From DASZMJ01 sp035551935 (GTDB lineage: Bacteria > Planctomycetota > Planctomycetia > Isosphaerales > Isosphaeraceae), in contig DASZMJ010000025.1 in assembly GCA_035551935.1 (NCBI GenBank), positions 1 through 10,874 on the forward strand: a DNA stretch of 10,874 nt, written 5' to 3'. The translations under genes were made by a program, and so were the position numbers. The notes beneath the pieces are model-generated. The model did no database searches and was not told where the DNA came from. It worked only from the letters and a program-made list of their open reading frames with translations. Positions 1 to 7,671 of the stretch are shown here, piece after piece (the stretch's first letter is position 1; the number at the start of each line of letters is the position of its first letter).

Positions 1-93
1 GAGGAGCGTCCCCACCAGTCGCTCGACTATCAGACCCCGGGCGAGGTCTATCGGGCCGGGGTTCGCGGGCGGCGGAGCGGGGAAGGACCATAA
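1..93 (+). CDS. IS3-family transposase OrfB, C-terminal end only
   Basis: Reading frame 1 from the first base gives 30 residues, including RPHQSLDYQTPGEVY, and then TAA at 91-93. This matches the extreme C-terminus of the integrase-type (DDE, rve superfamily) transposase of IS3-family elements, whose usual form is RPHxxLxYxTPxEVY. The catalytic residues lie upstream of the window, so it cannot be judged whether the whole gene is intact. The tail after the motif is short and rich in Gly and Arg. The product would cut and join the ends of its own element. The 3' end of such a gene normally sits a few tens of bases inside the right terminal repeat, which fits the sequence at 114-134. A phage-type integrase is less likely given the motif. 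Confidence 0.75.
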   Translation, partial: EERPHQSLDYQTPGEVYRAGVRGRRSGEGP

Positions 94-113
94 CAACTAC
101 CGGCCGCCCGGGC

Positions 114-134
114 TGTCCAGTCTTTGGGGTCCAC
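114..134 (+). mobile_element. Probable right terminal inverted repeat of the IS3-family element
   Basis: Twenty bases after the transposase stop lies TGTCCAGTCTTTGGGGTCCA followed by C. Read from the outside inwards on the minus strand it is TGGACCCCAAAGACTGGACA. This resembles the GACCCC(A)AAxxxTGGACA terminus typical of IS150/IS3-type elements, which begin with TG. The partner left end is outside the window, so the exact tip (133, or a few bases further right) and any target duplication cannot be fixed. If right, everything from 1 to about 134 is mobile-element sequence and the host locus begins just after it. Confidence 0.5.
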
Positions 135-233
135 TATACCCGTCTTCCCCAAATCTTCCGCGAACGAATCGGCTGTGCCGGGTATGATCGGGCGCAACGG
201 GACCCTTCCCTCGAAGGGCTCGGGGAGGCGCGC

Positions 234-1220
234 ATGATCAGCACCGTGGCGATGGTCCTGGGGCTCTCCGCGATCGCGGGGGGATCGGGCGAGCCGGCGG
301 CGTGGACGCCGGCCGAGTTCCGGGGGTGGTTCGAGGAGGCCAGGGCGGGGACGCTGGTCATCCCGAGGAGGGTCGCGCGGGAGGCGCGACGATTCCGGTA
401 CGTGTTCGTGGGCGGGTTCGCGAGCGAACGGTTGCCGGGCTACTTCAAGAGGAACGCGAAGACCTTGCGCGCCCACGGCGTGCCGAAGGGGGCGATCCAC
501 ATGGTCTTCCCCTCGTCGCGGGGGACGATCGAGGAGAACGCCGAGGAGTTCCGGCGCCGGCTCCGAGAGATCGCCGACGAGGGGCCCGAACGCCTGGTGA
601 TCGTCGCCCACAGCCGGGGTGCGTGCAATACGCTCCTGTTCGCGCTGCGGGAGCCGGGGTTCGTCCGCGATCGGGTCGAGGCGATCTTCCTCGTGCAGGG
701 GACCTTCGGCGGTTCCGCCCTGGCCGACTACGTCCTCGGCGACGGGCCGGCGCTCGATCGATCGTTGCCGTTGCGATTCCGCGTCGTCGCGTTCGCGCTG
801 GGGCGGCTCGAGCGCGTGCTCTTCCACCGCGGGAAACACGCGGGGCTCTCGGGACTGTCGCGCGAGGGTTCGCGGCGGTTCTGGAAAGCCATGCTCGCCG
901 ACCACGCGTCGAGCGTCCCGGTCGTGGGCCCGAAGACGTTCTACCTCCGGTCCGAGTCCGGCCCCCGCCATCTCGGCCTCTTCCGGCGCGCGGCGGGGTG
1001 GTACCTGTCGACGTACGTCGGCCCGAATGACGGCGTCGTCGCCGTCGAGGACCAGATGTTGCAAGGGCTGGGGACGTGCCTCGGCGTCATCGACTGCGGC
1101 CACGACGAGATGGTGCGCAAGCCCCGGTCGGGCCGGTCGCACCGCCGGCTCCGCGAGGCGCTGGCCGAGAGCGTCCTCATGGCCGTGGGGACGCGGGCCC
1201 TGGTGGAGTCTCCTCGATGA
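234..1220 (+). CDS. Secreted alpha/beta-hydrolase-fold protein (lipase/esterase-like)
   Basis: The product has 328 residues. Residues 1-23 look like a signal peptide (hydrophobic core VAMVLGLSAIAG, then Gly/Ser/Ala-rich), so it is probably exported. A beta-strand followed by VIVAHSRGA (122-130) is the nucleophile elbow of the alpha/beta-hydrolase fold, with Ser127 the likely nucleophile. The first Gly of the usual GxSxG is replaced by Ala125. GPNDGVV (263-269) offers Asp266, and the CGHDEM stretch near the end offers His290 as the catalytic His, giving a Ser-Asp-His order as in lipases. The start is the ATG at 234, with GGGGAGG (222-228) five bases upstream. A TATGAT at 183-188 could be a -10 box but lacks a clear -35. 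The stop overlaps the next start (ATGA), so the two genes were translated together. The substrate is unknown; the fold call is firm, while lipase or esterase is a guess. Confidence 0.75.
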   Translation: MISTVAMVLGLSAIAGGSGEPAAWTPAEFRGWFEEARAGTLVIPRRVAREARRFRYVFVGGFASERLPGYFKRNAKTLRAHGVPKGAIHMVFPSSRGTIEENAEEFRRRLREIADEGPERLVIVAHSRGACNTLLFALREPGFVRDRVEAIFLVQGTFGGSALADYVLGDGPALDRSLPLRFRVVAFALGRLERVLFHRGKHAGLSGLSREGSRRFWKAMLADHASSVPVVGPKTFYLRSESGPRHLGLFRRAAGWYLSTYVGPNDGVVAVEDQMLQGLGTCLGVIDCGHDEMVRKPRSGRSHRRLREALAESVLMAVGTRALVESPR

Positions 1221-1518
1221 GCGGACGACCGGGCGGCGCGATCGATCGGCGGGGCTTCCTGGCGGCAACGGGGGCATCGTTGATGGGACTCTCCGGCGGA
1301 ACGACCCGGGCGTCGAGCCGGCCCGCGCCGAAGCGTGTCGTGATCCTGATGTGCGACGGCCTCGGGCTCGACTACGTGGCCGCGAGTCCTATCGCTCGCA
1401 CGGCTCGTTGTACGAGTCCGACGTCCCCCTGGTCGTCTACAACGCCCCCTCCGCCCCGCCGATGGACTCCTACCGGCACAACCTCGACATCGCCCGCTGG
1501 CTCTACCCCGCGCCCTGA
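1217..1518 (+). pseudogene. Remnant of a Tat-exported alkaline-phosphatase-superfamily enzyme (internal deletion and frameshift)
   Basis: From ATG 1217 the frame encodes a twin-arginine signal (DRRGFLAATGASLMG), then KRVVILMCDGLGLDYVA. This is the start of a type I phosphodiesterase/nucleotide pyrophosphatase or phosphonoacetate-hydrolase-like domain, in which the Asp of MCDG is a metal ligand. Near 1380-1390 homology jumps to another frame: GRESYRSHGSLYES, DVPLVVYNAP, RHNLDIARWLYPAP, stop at 1516-1518. That is the family's C-terminus, with the metal-binding His of SHGS. The nucleophile region and most metal ligands are missing. About 300 bp remain where such genes usually run over 1 kb, and the two ends are out of frame. 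The ATG overlaps the hydrolase stop, so the intact gene was co-translated with it. The frame opened at 1217 continues past 1900 without a family match, only because GC-rich DNA has few stops. Confidence 0.7.
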
Positions 1519-1550
1519 CGGCGTGACCGGCCTTCCACCTCGGCTCAACG

Positions 1551-1618
1551 TCGGGTGGCACGCCCTGCAAGGGCGTGGTCTCAGGCCCGGCCACGCCCTT
1601 GCAGGGCGTGCCACCCGA
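1551..1618. repeat. Perfect 28-bp inverted repeat between convergent genes
   Basis: The arms 1551-1578 and 1591-1618 are exact reverse complements, separated by a 12-base loop. Each arm also contains its own small palindrome, ACGCCCT-GCA-AGGGCGT, so the unit can fold as one long hairpin or as two short ones. It sits 32 bases after the pseudogene stop and 35 bases before the stop of the minus-strand gene, where a bidirectional terminator would be useful. There is no T-tract on either side, so Rho-independent termination is not assured. A smaller palindrome (CGAGTC-GAAC-GACTCG) follows at 1620-1635. The structure is certain. Whether it is a terminator or a copy of a dispersed REP-like repeat is undecided. 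Confidence 0.85.
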
Positions 1619-1653
1619 TCGAGTCGAACGACTCGCACACTCCCATCGGGAGC

Positions 1654-2313
1654 TCACCGGAGGATCGCCGCGGCGACGAGCCCCGCGCCCGCGAGGCCGA
1701 GCACGACCAGCGCGACCTCGACGACGACGAGCCACGCACTCCGGACGTGCCGGGTCCGGGCGACGATCGCGCGGTATTCGGGCGAGAGGACGAACGGGAC
1801 CCGCGACCAGAACCGCTGGCCGATCAGGAGAGTGATCGCGACGGCGACCCCGAGCAGCCAGAAACTCGCGAAGCCGATCCGGACCTGGAGGCTCGCCGAC
1901 GCGGCGGCGACGCCGACGAGGGCGATCATCCCCAGCAAGGTGAGCGCCCCGTGATACGACCAACCCCGGAGCAGTCGCAGGCCGATCCCGACGGCGGCGA
2001 CGGCCGAGACCGGGAGCAGGAACATGGCCACGACCGCCGCGGTCTCTCTCCAGAAACGCGACCGGCCTCCCTCGGGAATGGCCCGATCGACCACCATCGC
2101 GTAATCGCTCGCCGTCATCGAGACGACGGCGACGAGCCCGACCGCCGCGGCCACGATCAGCGTGGACCCGGCCAGTCGCGCGAGGGCCTCGCTCCCGAGC
2201 GCCGCCCGCCGGATCGCGACGGCCGTCTCGTCGCCGACGGCCGCCCGCGCCGGCCGCCTTGCCGAGGCGGCGGCCGGCGGGGCGTAGGGGTTGGCGCGGT
2301 CGGCATGGTCCAT
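1654..2313 (-). CDS. NPYA-type multi-spanning membrane protein, second paralogue
   Basis: The product has 219 residues and no named domain that I recognise. The N-terminus carries NPYAPP (8-13) in an Ala/Arg-rich cytoplasmic-looking tail. About five hydrophobic helices follow (roughly 48-67, 91-115, 122-143, 147-166, 193-216). Between the last two lies a conserved-looking SPEYRAIVARTRHV (177-190). The upstream gene encodes the same plan: NPYAAP, an AxxIRR stretch before helix 1, and TPEYREIIALTPHI before the last helix. The two are therefore tandem paralogues, although overall identity is low. The gene begins 41 bases after the upstream stop, with an AGAGAGG about 11 bases before the ATG. It is the last gene of the minus-strand cluster, ending just before the 1551-1618 hairpin. 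The function is unknown; a membrane accessory of the MoxR cluster is only a contextual guess. Confidence 0.75.
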   Translation of the reverse strand: MDHADRANPYAPPAAASARRPARAAVGDETAVAIRRAALGSEALARLAGSTLIVAAAVGLVAVVSMTASDYAMVVDRAIPEGGRSRFWRETAAVVAMFLLPVSAVAAVGIGLRLLRGWSYHGALTLLGMIALVGVAAASASLQVRIGFASFWLLGVAVAITLLIGQRFWSRVPFVLSPEYRAIVARTRHVRSAWLVVVEVALVVLGLAGAGLVAAAILR

Positions 2314-2354
2314 CGGTCGGATCGCCTCTCTGATGCGAGCACCGTCGATCGGGT

Positions 2355-3050
2355 TCAGCGGCGGAACGCCATCATCATCGCCGGGACGACGAGGGCGAGC
2401 AGGATGAAGAGCACCACGATGACGAGCAGGATCTTCACGAGCAGGCTCATCCGGTACTTGATGTGCGGCGTCAGCGCGATGATCTCGCGATACTCGGGCG
2501 TGCAGATATAGGTAGTCTTCGAGCTGGCCAGGAGCGAGACGATGTAGCCGTTGATCCCCCCGCCGACGACCAGGAAGATGAGGCCGGGGATCGGGCTGAC
2601 GAGCGCCATCACCGCCAGGGAGGCGAGCAGCACGAAGATGAGGCCGATGACGGCGAAGACCAGCGAGGTCCAGCGCGCCCAGACCTGGAGCCGCCGCAGG
2701 CCGATCCCCAGGAAGAAGCCGAGCGTCGCGGTGCCGAGGTTGAGGGCGAAGTTGACCCAGGCCATCGTCCGCTGCGTCTCCGGGTCGAAGTTCTGGGCCC
2801 CTTGGTTGATCGGCGCCATGGACCCGATGGCGATCAGGAGGTAGACGACGACCTGGATCGAGTTCAGGACGGCGCCGATGAGGGTGAGGCTGCCGATCGA
2901 TCGGACCGAGGCCTCGTGGTTCAGGTAGGTCCGGCGGATCTCCTCCGCCTCGGTCAGGTCGCCGCCGATCCGCGCGGGCTCGGCCCGGGCCTTGGGCGCG
3001 GCGTAGGGGTTGAAGTCGTCGTCGAGCGGCTCGAAGCTGTCCAGGGCCAT
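2355..3050 (-). CDS. NPYA-type multi-spanning membrane protein, first paralogue
   Basis: The product has 231 residues from ATG 3050-3048. The frame stays open up to 3191, but that extra 47-residue stretch translates the palindromic repeat at 3077-3202 and looks artificial. The chosen start gives MALDSFEPLDDDFNPYAAPK and has GGAG eight bases upstream. An acidic N-terminus with NPYAAP (14-19) is followed by AEEIRRTYLNHEASVR (35-50). Five probable transmembrane helices lie at about 52-75, 98-118, 127-150, 155-175 and 203-228. The TPEYREIIALTPHI segment (184-197) before the last helix matches the neighbouring paralogue. NPYA-motif membrane proteins are common in planctomycetes, usually without assigned function. 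Proximity to the DUF58 gene suggests co-expression, but the repeat between them may separate the transcripts. Confidence 0.8.
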   Translation of the reverse strand: MALDSFEPLDDDFNPYAAPKARAEPARIGGDLTEAEEIRRTYLNHEASVRSIGSLTLIGAVLNSIQVVVYLLIAIGSMAPINQGAQNFDPETQRTMAWVNFALNLGTATLGFFLGIGLRRLQVWARWTSLVFAVIGLIFVLLASLAVMALVSPIPGLIFLVVGGGINGYIVSLLASSKTTYICTPEYREIIALTPHIKYRMSLLVKILLVIVVLFILLALVVPAMMMAFRR

Positions 3051-3076
3051 GGGGTTCGCTCCGTTGCGGGGGGGCC

Positions 3077-3202
3077 TACGAAATCGTCCGGAAGGCTTGT
3101 CTTTCGTAGGGTCCGCTCTTGCGGACCTCTTCCATCCAAGAATGAGGGAGAGGTCCGCAAGAGAGGACCCCACGAAGGGCGATCCATTCACGCGATTCGG
3201 TA
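3077..3202. repeat. Dispersed palindromic repeat, copy 1 (MITE-like)
   Basis: This 126-bp unit begins TACGAAATCG and ends CGATTCGGTA, so its tips form an imperfect terminal inverted repeat bounded by TA. The core arms 3106-3130 and 3149-3173 pair over 25 bp with two mismatches around an 18-base loop. A second copy with the same ends and layout lies at 8515-8641. It fills the space between the DUF58 stop codon (which begins at the very next base, 3203) and the start of the NPYA gene. TA at both ends would fit a small non-autonomous element moved by a TA-targeting transposase such as IS630/Tc1 type, but no such transposase is in the window. It may also act as a hairpin in the operon mRNA. Confidence 0.85.
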
Positions 3203-4525
3203 TCAGAGCAGGTGCCGGGCCTTGATCTGGAGGTAGCGATTGACGAGGGGCGCGGTCAGGTCCTCGGGGAAGACGTCGAGCGTCAGGGCGCCCCGGCCGC
3301 GGAGGGCGGCCAGGACGCGCTCGCGCCAGTTGAGCATAGCCGCCGCCGCGGCCCCGGCGAAGAGGCCGGGGCCCGATTCCGGCGCCTCGTCGGCGAGGCG
3401 GAACAGGTCGCGGTCGCGCAACAAGGCCGCCAGCGGCAGGTGCCGGCCGACGAGGTTGCAGAGGTGGTCGACGACCTGTTGCGCATTCACGTCATCAAAC
3501 ACATTGGTCATCACGACCACCAGCGACCGCTTGCGGCAGCGGCGGTCGAGCTCGACGAAGGCGCGGTCGTGCCGCGACTCGACCAGCTCGGGGAAGATGT
3601 CGTGGACGGCGTGCACGAGCCGGTTGATCCGCCTCGGCCCGCCGGCCGGCGGCACGTAGGCGCGGACGCGGTCGGCGTACGCGAGCAAGCCGACCTGGTC
3701 GCCGCGGATCAATGCGACGTGCGCCAGCATCAGCATCGCGTTGAAGGCGTGGTCCAAGGGCGAGAGGCCGCCGCCGACGTCGCCGGCCATCATCCGGCCG
3801 CAATCGATCAGGAAGATCACGCGCTGGCTCTGGTTGACCTGGTGCGCCCGGACCGTCAGCTTCCGCCGCCGGGCGGTGGCGCGCCAGTCCATGTTCCGGG
3901 GCTCGTCGCCGCGCATGTAGTCGCGGAGCCGCTCGAACTCGTTGTCGGTCCCCAGCCGCCGCGAGCTGCGCACGCCCAGGGCGCTGAGCTTGTCGCGCCG
4001 GGCGAGGAGCGTGTACCGCGCGATCTGCCGCACGTCCGGGTACACGCGCACCGGCGTCTCCGCCTTGATCCGGAGCGACCGCTGCCAGAACCCCAGCCGG
4101 CTCGTCGCCAGGGCATACACGCGCCGCAGGACGTAGGACCCTCGCCTCCTCGGGATCAATTCGTAATCGAGCACCACCAGCCCGCGCGGCGGGACGCTGA
4201 CGACGAACTCGGCCGGCACCGCGGCGAACTGCTCGGGCACGTCGTCGCGGACCTTGAGGATCCGCCGCGCCCGGCCCGGGTTCTCGATCGTCAGCTCGAC
4301 CGCCTGCCGCTCCCCCAGCGACGCCACCAGGCCACACCGCCGGCTCGCCCTCAGCCGCCCCGCCCCCAGCACCAGCGCCAGGTCCGCGACCGCCACGACC
4401 GCCACCATCGCGTCCAGCGCGATGACCCCCGCCTTCAACCCCGCCGACCTCGGCACCAACAGCGCCAGCGAGGCGATCGCCGGCGCCAGGAACGCGAGGA
4501 ACAGGTTGCGACCGGGCCAGACCAT
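3203..4525 (-). CDS. DUF58-domain protein with vWA-like fold, membrane anchored
   Basis: The product has 440 residues. Two hydrophobic helices near the N-terminus (about 8-27 and 33-55) anchor it in the membrane. A beta-rich segment (65-165) precedes the DUF58 signature EFERLRDYMRGDEPRNMDWR (197-216), continuing ATARRRKL. A vWA-like domain follows, starting at VIFLIDCGRMM (236-246). A canonical vWA MIDAS reads DxSxS; here it is D241-C-G-R-M, so metal-dependent binding may be altered or lost. DUF58 proteins are usually encoded next to MoxR ATPases and are thought to be their partners or adaptors. Here moxR is immediately upstream. The start ATG 4525 has AGGA six bases before it. The stop abuts repeat copy 1. 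A 36-bp inverted repeat lies between it and moxR. Family assignment is firm; the cellular target is unknown. Confidence 0.9.
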   Translation of the reverse strand: MVWPGRNLFLAFLAPAIASLALLVPRSAGLKAGVIALDAMVAVVAVADLALVLGAGRLRASRRCGLVASLGERQAVELTIENPGRARRILKVRDDVPEQFAAVPAEFVVSVPPRGLVVLDYELIPRRRGSYVLRRVYALATSRLGFWQRSLRIKAETPVRVYPDVRQIARYTLLARRDKLSALGVRSSRRLGTDNEFERLRDYMRGDEPRNMDWRATARRRKLTVRAHQVNQSQRVIFLIDCGRMMAGDVGGGLSPLDHAFNAMLMLAHVALIRGDQVGLLAYADRVRAYVPPAGGPRRINRLVHAVHDIFPELVESRHDRAFVELDRRCRKRSLVVVMTNVFDDVNAQQVVDHLCNLVGRHLPLAALLRDRDLFRLADEAPESGPGLFAGAAAAAMLNWRERVLAALRGRGALTLDVFPEDLTAPLVNRYLQIKARHLL

Positions 4526-4544
4526 GGGTTTTCCTGTGGTATTC

Positions 4545-4646
4545 GGAGGGATTCACCGCAGGGGTCACGGAGGACACGGAGAAGAAAGAAATCCAATTAT
4601 TGAAATCTTTTCCGTGTCCTCCGTGACCCCTGCGGTGAATCCCTCC
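4545..4646. repeat. Perfect 36-bp inverted repeat between moxR and the DUF58 gene
   Basis: The arms 4545-4580 and 4611-4646 are exact reverse complements over 36 bases, with a 30-base AT-rich loop (the inner GAAGA/TCTTT edges add a few more pairs). The loop has far lower GC than its surroundings. The right arm ends exactly at the base before the moxR stop codon (4647-4649 on the plus strand), and the left arm begins 19 bases upstream of the DUF58 start. The CACCGCAGGGGTCACGGAGG-type sequence looks like a known style of dispersed repeat rather than a gene-specific regulator. In mRNA it would form a very stable stem-loop right after moxR, able to attenuate transcription or protect the upstream message from 3' decay. 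Confidence 0.9.
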
Positions 4647-5825
<1,179 letters not shown>

Positions 5826-5866
5826 CGGGTCGATCCGGGGGCTGGTGCGGTTCGATCGGGGACCAT

Positions 5867-6964
5867 CTACGGGTTCGGGCCCGCCGCCGACGGCTGTCGC
5901 CAGCGGCGATAGGCCTCCAGGTGCGACCGCGCGGCGACCGCGTCGCGGGTCCGGGCGAGCAGGTAGCCGAGCGCCTCGGCGTGCGCCGAGGGGCGGTCGG
6001 CGTCGGCGGTCGCGTCGGGTCGCGGCCGGCCGAGGATCGGCGCCTTGACGAGCACGCCGATGAGCAAGAGCAGGAGCAGATGGACGCCCACCCAGCCGAT
6101 CGGCTCGACCCAGAGCAGGGCGAACGGCGAGGCGGTGCGCCGGTCGCCGACCAGGACGAACGGCCCCTCGACGAACACCACCCGCCGCGGCGGCGCGCCC
6201 GACCAGTCCACCACCCGCTCGGCCAACGGCCGCCGCGCGCGGTTCAAGAGGGCGCCGTTGAGCAGGAACGTGCCGCTGGCGACGACCAGCGTCTTCGCCC
6301 CGCTCGGCCATGACCACTCCATCGCCAGGGTCTTGCCGTCGCCGGTCAACAGCGCGATCTCGGCGTCGAGCACCAGCGGCCGATGCCGGAGCGGTGCCGC
6401 CGCATTCGCGTCGATCCCCTCGGCCCACGGGCCGGCCAGCTTCCGGCAGGGGGTCGGGTTGCCGGTGGGCTTCGCGGCGGCGAACCAGTCGTCCTCCAGC
6501 GCCTTGTGGGGCGCCTCGGGGGCGTTGGACTGCCTGAGCCAGCTCTGGGAGAGCTGATAGTCGACGCGGGCGACGAGGTCGGCGTCGGCGTCGGGGGGGA
6601 GCTTGGCGCGGACAGCGGACCAGTACTCGGGCGCGGCGTCGTAGTCGCGCGGGACGTAGATCAGGCGGCGGTCCGACCCGCCCGCGAGCCACGACTCGTA
6701 CCACGACGCCTCCTCGATCGACGGCGTGTCGGCCGTGTACGCGAACCGCACGATCGTGTCGGCCTGCCCGCGCAGCGAGTCGGTCAGCCGTCGGACCGCC
6801 TTGACCTCGTGCCCGCGCCCCTTGAACAGCTCGACCAGCGCATTGGTCCCGTTGACGCTCTGCCCGACCGACCGGCCATACGTCGTCTCCAGCGCCGGGC
6901 CGCAGCCGACGACCGGCAGGAGGAGGGCCGCGAGGATCGACACCGTCGCCCACCGCGTGCTCAC
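5867..6964 (-). CDS. DUF4350-domain protein, probable lipoprotein
   Basis: The product has 365 residues starting at GTG 6964. The GTG shares bases with the TGA of the upstream gene (GTGA overlap), which decides this start over the longer open frame. The N-terminus is a signal peptide with a lipobox-like VVGC (18-21), so Cys21 may be lipidated and the protein anchored outside the cytoplasmic membrane. SVNGTNALVELFKGRGHEV (36-54) and the following alternating strands resemble the DUF4350 domain, found beside MoxR/DUF58/DUF4129 genes. A GTFLLNGALLNR stretch (231-242) fits the end of that domain. One transmembrane helix lies at about 289-308, followed by a charged tail of some 55 residues. The role is probably structural or ligand-binding in the envelope; no catalytic motif is visible. 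If lipidated and also membrane-spanning, it would be doubly anchored, which makes the lipobox reading less certain. Confidence 0.8.
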   Translation of the reverse strand: MSTRWATVSILAALLLPVVGCGPALETTYGRSVGQSVNGTNALVELFKGRGHEVKAVRRLTDSLRGQADTIVRFAYTADTPSIEEASWYESWLAGGSDRRLIYVPRDYDAAPEYWSAVRAKLPPDADADLVARVDYQLSQSWLRQSNAPEAPHKALEDDWFAAAKPTGNPTPCRKLAGPWAEGIDANAAAPLRHRPLVLDAEIALLTGDGKTLAMEWSWPSGAKTLVVASGTFLLNGALLNRARRPLAERVVDWSGAPPRRVVFVEGPFVLVGDRRTASPFALLWVEPIGWVGVHLLLLLLIGVLVKAPILGRPRPDATADADRPSAHAEALGYLLARTRDAVAARSHLEAYRRWRQPSAAGPNP

Positions 6965-7671
6965 GATGCACCCCCTTCGGCGGCGAATCGGCGGAGCCGC
7001 TCGGCGTGGCCCCAGGCGTCCTCGAACGCCTCGGCCGTGGGGAGGCGATGGCCGTAATAGACCGCCTCGAACAGCCGCAAGGCCGGCTCGACCCAGCCGC
7101 GCACGTCGGGGTCCGGCACCGACCGCACGAGCTGCCGCCCCGTCTTGCCGGGGGCGAGCCGGACGAGCCGGAGGCGGTCGAGCGTCAGCAGCTCGAAGGC
7201 GAACAGATAGACGATCGCGGCCGCGTAATTCCCGTCCGACCGCAAGCGGACCGCCTCGGCCAACGGGTCGCCCGAGTCGACCTCCAGGCCCGTCGGCAGC
7301 GCCCCGACCCGGCTCGCCGAGCCCGAGGCCGTCACGGCCTTCACGCCGGCATCCCAACCCAGGTCGGCGCGGCGATAGGCCCAGACGACTAGCGCGATCA
7401 GGACCGCGATCAGGAGGGCGACGAGCCCATAGATGAGCACATTTCCCGAGAGGCGTCCCAGGCCCCAGTAGCGGTTGTTCGGGTCGTCCCTGTAACCCCG
7501 CGGCGGCCGGGGGGGGACGATGGTGCGGACGTCGTCGGCCTCGGGGTCGTACCAGGGATAGTCCCCGTGGCCGAGCGCCCCGCGGACGGCGGCGTTCGCG
7601 TCGACGCCCGGATCGTCCGCGATCGCGGGCGTGGAGAGGGCCAGGGCGAGCCAGCCGATCGCCGTCACCAT
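6961..7671 (-). CDS. DUF4129-domain membrane protein
   Basis: The product has 236 residues from ATG 7671, which overlaps the upstream stop by seven bases. The GTG at 7668, one codon later, is an equally placed alternative in a GTGA overlap. Residues 1-18 form a signal peptide with an AxA-type site (TPAIA|DD). An extracytoplasmic segment rich in Pro, Asp and Tyr follows (about 19-74), then one transmembrane helix (76-98). The C-terminal region carries the DUF4129 pattern: SDGNYAAAIVYLFAFELL (145-162), LAPGKTGRQLVRSV, then FEAVYYGHRLPTAEAFEDAW (201-220). DUF4129 is often the C-terminal part of transglutaminase-like membrane proteins in MoxR clusters; here it stands alone, without a transglutaminase domain. 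Its GTGA overlap with the next gene implies co-translation with the DUF4350 protein. Frames extending further upstream belong to the opposite reading of the neighbouring gene. Confidence 0.85.
   Translation of the reverse strand: MVTAIGWLALALSTPAIADDPGVDANAAVRGALGHGDYPWYDPEADDVRTIVPPRPPRGYRDDPNNRYWGLGRLSGNVLIYGLVALLIAVLIALVVWAYRRADLGWDAGVKAVTASGSASRVGALPTGLEVDSGDPLAEAVRLRSDGNYAAAIVYLFAFELLTLDRLRLVRLAPGKTGRQLVRSVPDPDVRGWVEPALRLFEAVYYGHRLPTAEAFEDAWGHAERLRRFAAEGGAS

Noticed and set aside
48..1277. 409-residue minus-strand open frame opposite the hydrolase gene
   Set aside because: Arg/Pro/Glu-rich low-complexity translation without any domain; it is the antisense shadow of a well-supported plus-strand gene with a signal peptide and catalytic motifs.
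1555..2511. Plus-strand open frame opposite the second NPYA gene
   Set aside because: Asp/Arg/Glu-rich composition typical of antisense GC-rich DNA, and it begins inside the 28-bp inverted repeat. The minus strand gives a coherent membrane protein with a paralogue next door.
3051..3191. 47-residue N-terminal extension of the first NPYA protein
   Set aside because: It translates repeat copy 1. The ATG at 3050 has a ribosome site and places NPYA near the N-terminus, as in the paralogue.
5826..6971. N-terminal extension of the MoxR frame
   Set aside because: It is an out-of-frame reading of the DUF4350 gene. The zinc-ribbon ATG at 5825 is the natural start.
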